Source: Taeniopygia guttata (lineage: Eukaryota > Chordata > Aves > Passeriformes > Estrildidae). Taken from it: a stretch of 64,000 bases of DNA. The notes beneath the pieces were generated by a model. That model saw nothing but the letters and a program-made list of their open reading frames with translations. It was not told the origin of the DNA and searched no databases. The number at the start of each line of letters is the position of its first letter. Position 1 is the first letter of the stretch. Below are positions 38,601-45,671 of this stretch, piece after piece. The DNA lies in NCBI RefSeq assembly GCF_048771995.1, contig NC_133030.1, forward strand, positions 64,057,501 to 64,121,500. The letters are read 5' to 3'. The translations under genes and the position numbers were made by a program.

Positions 38601-41600
38601 GCACAATAAATGCATTTTCCTTACTGAGGGAGCTAAGGGCAGGTCCAGGGCTAACTGCCCACACAGATGCTGATTGCAGCACGGCCCAGGGACAGGAGCC
38701 TGGCACACAGCTCCTGGAATGTCTTCAGTCCAGGGAAAACAAATTCACCTCCTGCATCCAAGACAGATCCATGGAATGTCCTGAGCTGGAGGGACCCCCA
38801 GGGATCACCCCAGCCCCTGTCCCTGCCCAGACCCCCAAAATCCTACCTGGGCATCCCTGGCAGCGCTGCCCAAACCCTCCTGCAGCTCTGGCAGCCTCGG
38901 GGCTGTGCCCATGCCCTGGGGAGCCTGGGCAGTGCCAGCACCTCTGGGGAAGAACCTTTGCTGAAATCCAACCCAAATTCCCCCTGGCTCAGCCCCAGCT
39001 GGTCTCTCTGGTTACCAGTACCACAGGCCAGTGTCCCCTGCCCCAGAGAGCTTCAGTCAGATGTGCTGAGACAAAGGATCAGGAAGTGAAGAAGGAGCAG
39101 CAAAGGTGTCAACTACAGCAATCAGGTAAATATGCCACTATTAAACCACCCCAGTGTTTTAAGTTTCCTTTACAGTAATGGGGATCTGGCCAACAGGACC
39201 CCAATTCATCCTGTGCCCAATCAGGTTCCCACTGCCAGAGGGCAGGGATGGATGGGAGATTGGGAACTGGGAATTCCTGGCTGGGCTGGAATTGCCAGAG
39301 CAGCTGTGGCTGCCCCTGGATCCCTGGCAGTGCCCAAGACCAGTTGGACACTGGGGCTGGAGCAGCCTGGGACAGTGGGAGGTGTCCCTGTCCATCCAGG
39401 GGTGGCACTGGGTGGGATTTGAGGTCCCTTCCCACCCAAAGCATTCCAGGAATTGGTGATTTACCCCACATTCAAAGGCACTTTACACACCAACCAAAGA
39501 GAACCCATAAGCTGCTTCCTTTCTCTCCCTCTGCAAGGCTGGAAACTCCTCCCATGTTACAGAGATAAACACAACCACATGTACAAGGGGTTCATTCCCT
39601 CCAGAAAAGGACCATTTCCAGAGCCCCTCCCTGACTTCCTTGGAGAGGGGCTGTCCCAGGCAGGGAATTTTCGTCCTTTCCAAGCCCCAGCCAGGAGTTG
39701 GTGCCTGTATTAACTTGTTTTTTGTTCACAGCTCAGAAAAACAGCAGCAGCACAGGGCTTGGCCCAACCTCCCAAGAGAACACTGGCACCGTTTTTTGGG
39801 CTTTTTTTACAAGCTGTATTAGTTAATACTGAAAAACTGTTCCAAAAAGGAAACCCCTCTTGCTCCAGAGGTGTTTCCTACACATCTTGTTGTTCCAACC
39901 CCGTTTGCAGATACCCCAAGGGGACTGAATCACCAGCTCAGGAGATACAGATGCCTTAGGAGCCTCAGGAGAGCTAACACAACCACCAAGGAAAGAGATG
40001 GGCATTCAAGTCCAGGCATGAACTTCAAGGTTTGACAGTACAGAAACACGAACTGAGTTTATTTGGTTAAGGACCTGCCCCACAGCCAGGCTGCAGAGGA
40101 GCACTCACTGTCCATGACCTCATCCAGCCCAGCAACAAGTTACCAAGCAACTGAGAATTAAAATCCGAGTACGCAAATGTGGCACTGAGGAATGTGCTCT
40201 GCACAGCCTCTGATTTCCTGAGGAGCTGTTTGCTTCAGCTCCCTCACAGGAGATCAAGTTCTGATAAATCACACGTGTCCACTTAAAAAAAAACCCCAAA
40301 ACACAACAGAAAAACCACCACACAGAGGTACACCCCCATGTGTGGCATCCAAAACACGTCACAGAACCACTGGCAAGGGAAAAAGAACCTGGAGAGTTTT
40401 CCAGAGGTCCTCCCCTTTCCAGCTGCCGACGTGGTCAGTAGGTGATACACCCAAACTCGGCCAGAATCGCTATTCCAGCCTGACCTACATTTTTCCTGGC
40501 TGGATCAGCCCAAGGAGCAAGAGCCACACAGGCACTTGGCAGCCACCAGGTTTATCCCAAAGAGCCCTGGCTCAGCCCCATCCCACAGCTCTGCCTTCAG
40601 AGCAGGAGCTGAAGGAATTGCTCAGTTTTCCCACAAACAGGAAACTCTGTGCAGTCAGTCCCACACTTTCAAACATAAACATACAAATAAAGGCTGTTTT
40701 CCCCAGTTTTGTGCTCATCACCTGTCACTGTTGACATGTCAGAGTCTCGGCTTTTGACTTAATAAGGTTTCTTACTTCCCAATTCCCTTTTCGACCCTTA
40801 CCTGCTGCTCTTTTTCATGCAAGTGAAATCCAGGACCTACAAATGTCCATTTAGAGTCTATGCTAGATTCAACTCTGAATTAAAAAAACCCACTACCATC
40901 ACTTTTTTTTTTGTTCTGGAGTAAAATATGATCTGATTGTTGGGGTGCCTGTGCAGGGCCAGGAGCTGGACTGATGATTCCTGTGGATCCCTTCCCACTC
41001 AGGATACTCTGTGATTCTACATCAAGGCTTTGAGAGAACTGAACAGCCAACTTCGAGAAAAGATTAATATATATTTTTGTAAGTGATAAGTAGTCTGGTA
41101 AATTGAGTAAATTGCTTGGTTGAATCTGACTTATAACAAATCCCCAAGTTTACCTTCCCGGAGCAACCTGAGCATACAGATCCATGTACAGATCCCAAAC
41201 ATCTCTTGCTTAACAAGTCCCCGACAACTCTCCATCCTCCCTTTGGAAATGCCTTAAGGATGAAGGCACGCAGGGAGTCCCATACCTGCTCCACACCCTT
41301 GGTGACAGGCATCCTCACCCCCGAGCCTCCTTCTCTGTCCGCAGCCGGCTCGTTCTCCCAGGGCAGCTTGTTTCTGAGCGCTCTGCCGGCGCTCAGGACC
41401 CTCCTGGGGCTGGCTCCGCGCTGGGCAGCGGCGGGGCCGTGCGGGGCATCGCGGCAGGCGGGGTGCCCGCAGCGGCCGTGCGCGCTGCGGCTCCTGCTGC
41501 CCATCAGCAGCCACTCGGTGTCGGCGGCGGGCGGCGGGCAGGTGCCGCGGCAGCGGCCGGAGGAGGGCAGGGGCACGCCGTGCTCCACCAGCCCGCGCTC

Positions 41601-42995
41601 GCCCAGCCGGGGCAGCGCTTTCCTGGCCAGCCGGGCCCGCACGGCGTCCGCCACCCCCGCGCCGCCGGCCCGCAGCTCCAGCGCGTCCAGGGCGCGGAGC
41701 AGCGCGCCCGCGTTGCCGGGGCCCAGGGCGGCGGCCAGCGCGGCCAGCGCCTCCATGGCGGCGTGCCGGACCCTGCGCTTGGCGTCCAGCAGCGCCGGTG
41801 CCAAGGCGGCCGCCAGCTGCGGCAGGTCCAGCTCGGCGGCGGGGTAGGCGAGCAGCGCGGCGGTGCAGGTGTTGAGCAGCTCCTCGCGGAGCCGGGCGCT
41901 GCGGTGCCGCAGCAGCCGCTCCTGCAGCAGCAGGCGCAGCACGGCCCGCGGGCCCGCCGCCGCCATCAGCCGCAGCAGCAGCCGCCCGCCGTCCCGCCGC
42001 ATGGCCGGCTGCGCGTCCCCCAGCGCCCGGGCGGCCGCGCACACCAGCGGGGCCAGCACGGCGGGGACGCGGCGGCCGAGGCGCAGCGCCAGCAGCCGGG
42101 TGGCCTCCAGCGCGCCCCGCGCCACCGCGAAGTTGGGGTCGTGCAGCAGCGCGTCCAGCAGCGCGATCAGCCCCAGCAGCGCCCGGGCGGGCGCGGCGCC
42201 CAGCGCGGCGGGGCTGCAGCTCTCCAGCGCCCGCCGCAGCTGCTCCACGGCCTGAGCGCGGCCCCGGTAGTCCCGCCGGTCCAGCAGCCGCGCGCGGAGC
42301 TCCGGCGGCACCAGCGACAGCTCCGGGCCCGGCGGGGGAGCCGCGTCCTCCTGCGGGCCGGGGGGCTCCGTGTGTTCCCGCGGGCCGCGGGGCTCCGTGT
42401 GTTCCTGCCGGCCGGGGAGCTCCGCGTGTTCCTGCGGGCCGGGGAGCTCCGTGTGTTCCCGCGGGCCGGGGGGCTCCGCGTGTTCCCGCGGGCCGGGGGG
42501 CTCCGTGTGTTCCCGCGGGCCGGGGGGCTCCGCGTGTTCCTGCGGGCCGGGGAGCTCCGTGTGTTCCCGCGGGCCGGGGGGCTCCGCGTGTTCCCGCGGG
42601 CCGGGGGGCTCCGTGTGTTCCCGCGGGCCGGGGGGCTCCGTGCCCGAACCGCCGTGAACTGAGTCGGGGGCATCCGTGCCCGAACCGCTGTGAGCGTGGC
42701 CGGGGGGCTCCGTGCCCGGCCCGTCCCTAGCGGGGCCGGGGGGCTCCGTGTCTTCCTGCGCTCCGGGAGCCTCCGTGCCCAAACCGTAGCGAGCGTGGCC
42801 GGGGGGCTCCGTGCCCGAACCGTCGTGAACGGGACCGGGGGGCTCCGTGCCCGAAGTGGAGGGGTCCGTGCCCGAACCGGAGGGGTCCGTGCCCGAACCG
42901 GAGGGGTCCGTGCCGTCCTCAGCGGTGTGCGCGGAGCCGCGGCGCTGCCGGGCGCGGCCCCGCGGAGCGGCGGCTCTGTGAGGCGGCTCCGCCAT
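11673..42995 (-). CDS. TOGARAM1: TOGARAM1 (FAM179B), TOG array regulator of axonemal microtubules 1
   Basis: Twenty-one coding exons on the minus strand: 41286-42995, 36289-36439, 35244-35378, 34417-34713, 32914-33269, 31480-31700, 29508-29608, 28820-28900, 28404-28567, 27530-27704, 27260-27394, 26310-26451, 24280-24385, 23704-23939, 20922-21080, 19015-19141, 18753-18871, 17220-17409, 14850-15069, 14487-14573, 11673-11914. They total 5,154 nt (1,717 residues plus stop) with consistent phases. The ATG at 42995 has a strong Kozak context (G at -3 and +4). TOG2 spans about residues 228-450 ([18 protein letters not shown] to [13 protein letters not shown]), TOG3 about 1175-1432 (exons 12-16) and TOG4 about 1472-1717 (exons 18-21). 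The protein is known to promote tubulin acetylation and length control of primary cilia; human mutations cause Joubert syndrome. TOG1 is not found and two coding minisatellites are present. The C-terminus ends EELLETGT, a few residues short of the human protein. Confidence 0.93.
11893..13092 (-). repeat. About 15 tandem copies (77-81 bp) of the 3' splice site of the last TOGARAM1 exon
   Basis: The unit on the minus strand holds an AT-rich tract (TTTAAATGAATATTTTCTT), a splice AG, and the first ~25 coding bases of the last exon, AGCTGGTGCCGGAGCTGTAC. The first copy is the real intron-exon junction at 11914/11915. Further copies have their AG near 11992, 12070, 12148, 12229, 12309, 12390, 12470, 12548, 12627, 12704, 12785, 12865 and 12945, plus a degraded one near 13040. 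Several units are 78 bp and open, reading [11 protein letters not shown]...NEYFLT in the frame of the exon; others are shifted or stopped. Confidence 0.93.
13475..13530 (-). mobile_element. Short CR1 fragment
   Basis: TAGAATCATGAAATGATGGG, then TCCTGAGCTGGAAGGGACCC and ACAAGGATTATGAGTCCAAC, match the 3' end of an antisense CR1 element. It lies in TOGARAM1 intron 20. Confidence 0.65.
13885..14110 (+). mobile_element. CR1 LINE fragment
   Basis: Sense CR1 sequence: CTGGATCCCTGGCAGTGCCC, CAAGGCCAGGCTGGACACTG, then GATTTAAGGTCCCTTCCATC and CCAAACCATTCTGG at the 3' end. Closely similar pieces lie at 39255-39455 and, antisense, at 32345-32570. It is in TOGARAM1 intron 20. Confidence 0.75.
15230..15801. 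mobile_element. Probable solo LTR of an endogenous retrovirus
   Basis: A non-CR1, AT-rich block of about 570 bp ends in GATTGGTGATTTTCACA, with ACATTTAAAAATTCTAAAAA before it. That end is like passerine ERVL-type LTRs as I remember them. ATTAAA occurs near the 3' end. I could not find a clear target-site duplication, and the left end is uncertain. No retroviral coding sequence adjoins it. It lies in TOGARAM1 intron 18. Confidence 0.45.
16430..16610 (-). mobile_element. CR1 LINE fragment
   Basis: Antisense CR1: AATCACAGAATCACAGACTG, GTTAAAGCCCATCCC, then CCAACCTGGCCTTGGACACT and TGCAGGGATGGG. It lies in TOGARAM1 intron 18. Confidence 0.75.
18112..18275 (-). mobile_element. CR1 LINE fragment
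   Basis: Antisense CR1: AATCACAAACCATGGAATGG, GGTTGGAAGGGCCTC, then CCCTGCCATGGCAGGGACAG and GGATCCAGGGGCAGCCCC. It lies in TOGARAM1 intron 17. Confidence 0.75.
19262..19568. repeat. 31-bp minisatellite (about 10 copies), inverted relative to 9417-10024
   Basis: The unit is GGAAGGGGCTGGAGAGTTCC plus TGAGGGAGCTG, the exact reverse complement of the array unit at 9417-10024. It is followed on its right by the same CR1 sequence that flanks the other array, so both belong to one CR1-linked structure. Confidence 0.93.
19569..19845 (+). mobile_element. CR1 LINE copy joined to the 31-bp array
   Basis: Sense CR1: GGAGCAAAGGAGGCTCAGGG, ACCTTGTGGCTCTGC, GAACGGCCTCAGGCTGGGCC, GGAATTTCCCCATGGAAAGG, CACTGCCCAGGGAGG, ending CAATTCCATGACTCTAAG. 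It mirrors 9070-9416. It lies in TOGARAM1 intron 15. Confidence 0.8.
21870..21960 (-). mobile_element. Short CR1 fragment
   Basis: Antisense CR1 3' end: ACAGAATCCCAAACTGGTTT, then GGGACCTTAAAGCTCATCTT and CCTGCCATGGGCAGGGACAC. A second decayed antisense piece is at about 22675-22800. Both lie in TOGARAM1 intron 14. Confidence 0.65.
24862..25140 (-). mobile_element. CR1 LINE fragment (well preserved)
   Basis: Antisense CR1: AGAATCACAGAATCACAGAA, GGTTGGAAGAGACCTTTAAG, CATCAAGTCCAACCC, CAGAGACGGTGATTCCACCA, then TTTTTTCCTGATATCCAACC and GAGACTGTGTCCTGCTG. It is similar to 31880-32140. It lies in TOGARAM1 intron 12. Confidence 0.85.
25727..25941. repeat. Pentanucleotide microsatellite (CCAAC/CCAAT)n
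   Basis: About 43 units of CCAAC or CCAAT. In the sense of TOGARAM1 this is (GGGTT/GGATT)n, with many GGG runs in the left half. Long open frames such as [12 protein letters not shown] are artefacts. It lies in intron 12 of TOGARAM1. Confidence 0.97.
26202..26300. repeat. (CCAGC)n microsatellite abutting a TOGARAM1 donor site
   Basis: About 20 units of CCAGC with a few CCCGG or CCCTG variants. Its right end lies within 10 bases of the donor of exon 12 (GT at 26308-26309). In the TOGARAM1 transcript the intron therefore starts GTGCGTGAGGGGCTGGGCTG and continues as (GGGCT)n. Confidence 0.95.
26462..27095. repeat. Minisatellite filling TOGARAM1 intron 11, including two extra copies of the exon-12 acceptor
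   Basis: The basic units are GGGACAGGGACACGGCA and GCGTCAGGGACAGG, variably combined (12-24 bp periods). The junction block CACGGCTCACCTGCGGGGAG (real at about 26443-26462) recurs at 26694-26713 and, with a small change, at 26814-26833. On the minus strand each holds CCCGCAG|GTGAGCCGTG-type sequence, that is, the exon-12 acceptor plus the first exon bases. Confidence 0.9.
31880..32140 (-). mobile_element. CR1 LINE fragment (well preserved)
   Basis: Antisense CR1: ACACAGAATCACTGGGCTGG, GAGACCTTCAAGATCATTGA, CATCCAGGCTTTGTTAAACA, then CCTGATATCCAACCTGAGTT and a TGTGTGCTCTGGTTCTGTCA end. It lies in TOGARAM1 intron 5. Confidence 0.85.
32345..32570 (-). mobile_element. CR1 LINE fragment
   Basis: Antisense CR1: AACCACGGAATGGCTTCAAA, CCATCTCTGCCATGGCAGGG, CCAGCCTGGCCTTGGGCACT, then GAATTCCTTTCCAATATCCC. 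A further piece with the same blocks is at 32768-32890. Both lie in TOGARAM1 intron 5, close to exon 5. Confidence 0.78.
32914..33269 (-). CDS. TOGARAM1: TOGARAM1 exon 5 with an expanded heptapeptide repeat
   Basis: The exon begins at GGGACAACCAGCTGG after a TTCCAG acceptor and ends DQEE|GTGGGT. It encodes eight consecutive 7-residue units, QLEK(P/H)(P/S)L, then [19 protein letters not shown], which matches the KPVPPIPR stretch I recall from the human protein. Human has a single related EKPPVQL here, so the array looks like an expansion of that motif within the disordered linker between TOG2 and TOG3. The reading frame is preserved because the unit is 21 bp. Confidence 0.85.
33092..33262 (-). 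repeat. Coding minisatellite, 21-bp unit, 8 copies
   Basis: The unit on the plus strand is CTCCAGCTGCAGGGRRKGCTT, repeated eight times head to tail. All copies are 21 bp, so the frame is kept and the product is (QLEKxxL)8. Variation is limited to the codons for residues 5 and 6 of the unit. Confidence 0.95.
35690..36190 (-). mobile_element. Decayed endogenous retrovirus pol fragment
   Basis: On the minus strand, within 36031-36170, the translation contains [10 protein letters not shown], typical of the start of reverse transcriptase in avian retroviral elements. Reading on toward 35900 (in shifting frames and through stop codons) gives RT-like words such as KGHIKP, NSPVFVI and INEIMEDMG. The fragment is broken by in-frame stops and frameshifts and has no LTRs beside it. 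It lies in TOGARAM1 intron 2, in the same orientation as the gene. Confidence 0.7.
38765..38985 (-). mobile_element. CR1 LINE fragment
   Basis: Antisense CR1: ATCCATGGAATGTCCTGAGC, AGGGACCCCCAGGGATCACC, then CCTGCCCAGACCCCCAAAAT and CTCTGGGGAAGAACCTTTGC. The sense counterpart is the copy at 53815-54135. It lies in TOGARAM1 intron 1. Confidence 0.78.
39255..39455 (+). mobile_element. CR1 LINE fragment
   Basis: Sense CR1: AGCAGCTGTGGCTGCCCCTG, GATCCCTGGCAGTGCCCAAG, ACAGTGGGAGGTGTCCCTGT, then GATTTGAGGTCCCTTCCCAC and CCAAAGCATTCCAGG. It lies in TOGARAM1 intron 1. Other short CR1 tails in TOGARAM1 introns are near 28600, 30700-30790, 33455-33520, 33945-34000 and 37605-37700. Confidence 0.75.
40745..41046 (-). 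repeat. Left arm of a ~300-bp inverted duplication (TOGARAM1 intron 1)
   Basis: Read on the minus strand, this segment matches 45285-45584 read on the plus strand, from CTGTTCAGTTCTCTCAAAGC to AGTCAAAAGC. By eye there are only about ten differences, most of them in one 8-base patch. About 100 bases are a CR1 3' end; the rest is unrelated sequence that includes ATGAAAAAGAGCAGCAG|GTAAGG, a consensus donor (GT at 40800-40801). Confidence 0.93.
41286..42995 (-). CDS. TOGARAM1: TOGARAM1 exon 1: repeat-rich N-terminus plus TOG2
   Basis: This single exon gives 570 residues and ends GVEQ|GTATGG. Residues 1 to about 225 are low-complexity: three GTDPSGS-type octamers, then a run of 9-residue EPPGPREHT units. 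From about residue 228 the sequence is clearly the second TOG domain of the family, followed by the conserved [18 protein letters not shown] and [19 protein letters not shown] segments. No HEAT-like helices resembling TOG1 are visible upstream. The exon is extremely GC-rich, and other frames are open for hundreds of codons for that reason only. Confidence 0.85.
42355..42650 (-). repeat. Coding minisatellite in TOGARAM1 exon 1, 27-bp unit
   Basis: About 11 head-to-tail copies of a 27-bp unit (plus strand: GGGCCGGGGGGCTCCGTGTG then TTCCCGC) encode nonapeptides of the form [18 protein letters not shown] and so on. Higher-order pairs (HT then HA, R then Q) show block duplication of several units. 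Looser relatives continue to about 42900. Confidence 0.92.
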
Positions 42996-43427
42996 GGCCC
43001 CCGGCCGCGGCCATGGGCGGCCTCAGCCCCGCCCGGCAACGCCGCCGTCGCCAGGGGGCGCCGCGCGCCGCGGGGCCGACCACGCCGCGGCGAGCGGGGG
43101 GGGGGGTGACACGCGTACCTCCCCTACTTCTCCCCAGGCCGCTGCGGGCGCGACGGGGCGCGGTGGCGGAGAAGCGGAGAGAAGTGGAGAGAAGCGGAGA
43201 GAAGCGGAGAGCAGCGTCGCGCGAGCGGCGGGGACGGGGCCGTAACGAAGCCGCCCCCGCGCGGTGCGCGGCGTGGTTCCGCCCAGAGTACCGGCGGTGT
43301 GGGTGTGTGAGGCGGCGCGGCCGCTGATTGGCGGGGCGGCGCGGCCGGAAGTGACGGACGGGCGGCGGCGGAGCGGCGGAACGAGGCGGCGGCGCGGCCG
43401 GGCCGGGCCCGGGGCACCCCGGCACAG
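42996..43427. promoter_or_regulatory. Bidirectional CpG-island promoter of TOGARAM1 and KLHL28
   Basis: The space between the TOGARAM1 start codon (42995, minus) and the KLHL28 first donor (43428, plus) is CpG-dense with no TATA box. Visible motifs are an inverted CCAAT box (ATTGG, 43327-43331) next to a GC box (43330-43339), and an ETS site fused to a CRE half site (CCGGAAGTGACG, 43345-43356). An imperfect ~10-bp repeat of GAGAAGCGGA spans 43167-43215. Exact start sites are not visible. The CpG island continues through TOGARAM1 exon 1 and to about 43780. Confidence 0.8.
43358..43427 (+). other. KLHL28: KLHL28 5' non-coding exon (approximate start)
   Basis: A consensus donor CACAG|GTGGGAG at 43427/43428 lies just downstream of the ETS/CRE motifs. 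It is the natural first exon for KLHL28, since the coding sequence begins only at 45672 after an acceptor. The start at about 43358 is a guess. Confidence 0.55.
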
Positions 43428-45284
43428 GTGGGAGCGGGGGCGGCGGGATCGTCCGGACTGGGCCGGGACCTGCCCGGGACCTGCCCGGGACCTGCCTCCC
43501 GGCGGTGCCGTGTCCCGGGCAGGGTGCGCGGGGAGAGCGGCGGTGCCGCGGGGACCCCGGGCACGGACCCCGCTGTCAGCCCGGTGTGCTCTGAGCCCCG
43601 GCCCCGGCCGGGAGCGGGGCTGAGGCACCGGGCAGGGCACAGCCGCGGGGACAGCAGCGGCTGCCGGAGCGGGTCAGCTTTGCCGCCCTTCCCCCGGTGT
43701 CGGGGCCGGGCCGGCGCTCTCCGGGCCCGCCGAGCCGCTCCCCTCCCGTCCCAAATCATTCCCTGCTCGGGGCAGAGCAGAGCCCGCAGCTCCTCTGCTG
43801 CTTCCCACACGCCCACTGCCCGCAGCTCAGCTGCTCGCTGCGCCGGTTTTCCTCCTTCTTCCCCGTCCCTGCTGCTGTCGGAGAGAAGTTTGAGCCACGG
43901 GCTGGGAGGATCTGACAGCCCCGAGCCCGGGGTGCCCGTTTGGTGCCCCCAGCACGGATCGCTGGGATGCAATTCCAGGGCTGCTTCGTGTTCCAGCTAA
44001 ACAGTAAAATAAATAACAGCAAATCCGTGGTATGGGCGAGCCTGGCCTTGCAGGGGGTGAGGGGTTCTACCAGGGTGGTACACGAAGGTTTATTGCTGCA
44101 GAACACCTTAAATGTGGTTATTTACAGGTGTTTTGGCAGATTTTGCAGCTGAACTGGGACCGTTCCTTTTTCCCTGCAGTGGTGCCTTGTATTGCCTGGT
44201 TTTTGTGTGTTTGTATGATCAAATTAGGAGCTGAACACAAGCACAAAAGGGGAATACGTTCTTTTAGCTGCTGGAAAGCTTTTTTGTATTATTTATTTTA
44301 ATTTTTTTTAAATTATTGCATGTATAATTTGTGCTCCAAAATGGTGATAGGGAAAATATTGTTGTCTCTGATCTTGCCTTTTGCAGATGCACTTGAGTTA
44401 GTTTCTTTCAGTCATTTTTTCCAGTGTAGAGTGATAATAGGAGAGCTTATTTATCTCTTCGTGGGTAAGAGGTTTTCCAGCCCCTTCCCTTCCCTGTCTC
44501 TGCTATTGTATTCCATATTTGAAGGTTGGCAACCCATTTGATTATTTCAAATTAAGCACTTTTAAGTGGGCTCACCTGCAAGCGAGGTGTCATTTAAGGA
44601 GCTGTGCAAACGATGAACTGATTATTAAGCTAAAAGAAGCGAGATCTGGCAGATCATTTAGCAAATCAAAATTCCCTGGAGAACAATGGGATTCTTTCCC
44701 CGTGGCCCAGGATCCTGACACATTCCTACCCTCCACCTCTCAGCAGCGCAGCTCTGGGGGCTGAACAAAGAGCTGCTGCACCCCGGCACTGCTGTGGAGC
44801 TGAAATTAGAGCAGGTGCCTCTAATTAGGGCAGCTACCCAGGGCTCCGGTGTCACGACGTGCACGGGACTTTGGGCAGAGGAGTTGTGCGGAGGAGGAGT
44901 GAGGATTCTGCACTCCTGAGGAGCGTGGGCAGCTGCCAGCGCTGGGGAAGGGCTGCTGAGAATTCCAGGGAGCTCACCTGGGGAGCTCTGAGCTCTCCAG
45001 AGGCTGAGAAATGCCCAGCAGGGATTTCCTGGCACGGTGTGAGGATCTCCTGTTTCCCCTGTGCTCCACAGGAACCTGTTCCAGCCCCACTGGCTCCATG
45101 GGGATGGATGGGAATGGGAATGGGAAGCTGCTCCCTGCCAAAGCCTGGCCAGAGAAAGGCACAGCAGGACTGGGCTGCTCCCCAGGAACTGAATTGCACG
45201 AAAGGAGTTTAAGAACTTTTAAAACTTTGTCTCAAATAAGCCAGTTGTATTCTTTAGTTTTCTGTTTTCTTTCCATTTCAGCCA

Positions 45285-45584
45285 CTGTTCAGTTCTCTCA
45301 AAGCCTTGATGTAGAATCACAGAGTATCCTGAGTGGGAAGGGATCCACAGGAATCATCAGTCCAGCTCCTGGCCCTGCACAGGCGCCCCAACAATCAGAT
45401 CATATTTTACTCCAGAACAAAAAAAAAAGTGATGGTAGTGGGTTTTTTTAATTCAGAGTTGAATCTAGCATAGACTGTTTATGAACATTTGTAGGTCCTG
45501 GATTTCACTTGCATGAAAAAGAGCAGCAGGTAAGGGTCAAAAAGGGAATTGGGAAGTAAGAAACTTATTAAGTCAAAAGCAGAG
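45285..45584 (+). repeat. Right arm of the inverted duplication (KLHL28 intron 1 or 5'UTR)
   Basis: This is the reverse complement of 40745-41046 with about 97% identity. Just outside its left end is a very strong acceptor (pyrimidine tract 45250-45279, AG at 45280-45281), and within it is a consensus donor CAG|GTAAGG at 45529/45530. The segment 45282-45529 therefore looks like a 248-bp exon. If the exon instead runs on to 46570, it would form the KLHL28 5'UTR. Confidence 0.9.
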
Positions 45585-45671
45585 ATGGAAAAATACCTTT
45601 TAAGTGTTGCGTGTGGCATGTCTCAGTTACATAAAGGTGAAGTGACGCCTCCCAAACTGTGTTTGCCGCAG

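Noticed and set aside
41439-42662. 407-codon plus-strand frame and other long frames over TOGARAM1 exon 1
   Set aside because: Stop-poor because of very high GC; only the minus-strand frame from 42995 shows a recognisable TOG domain.
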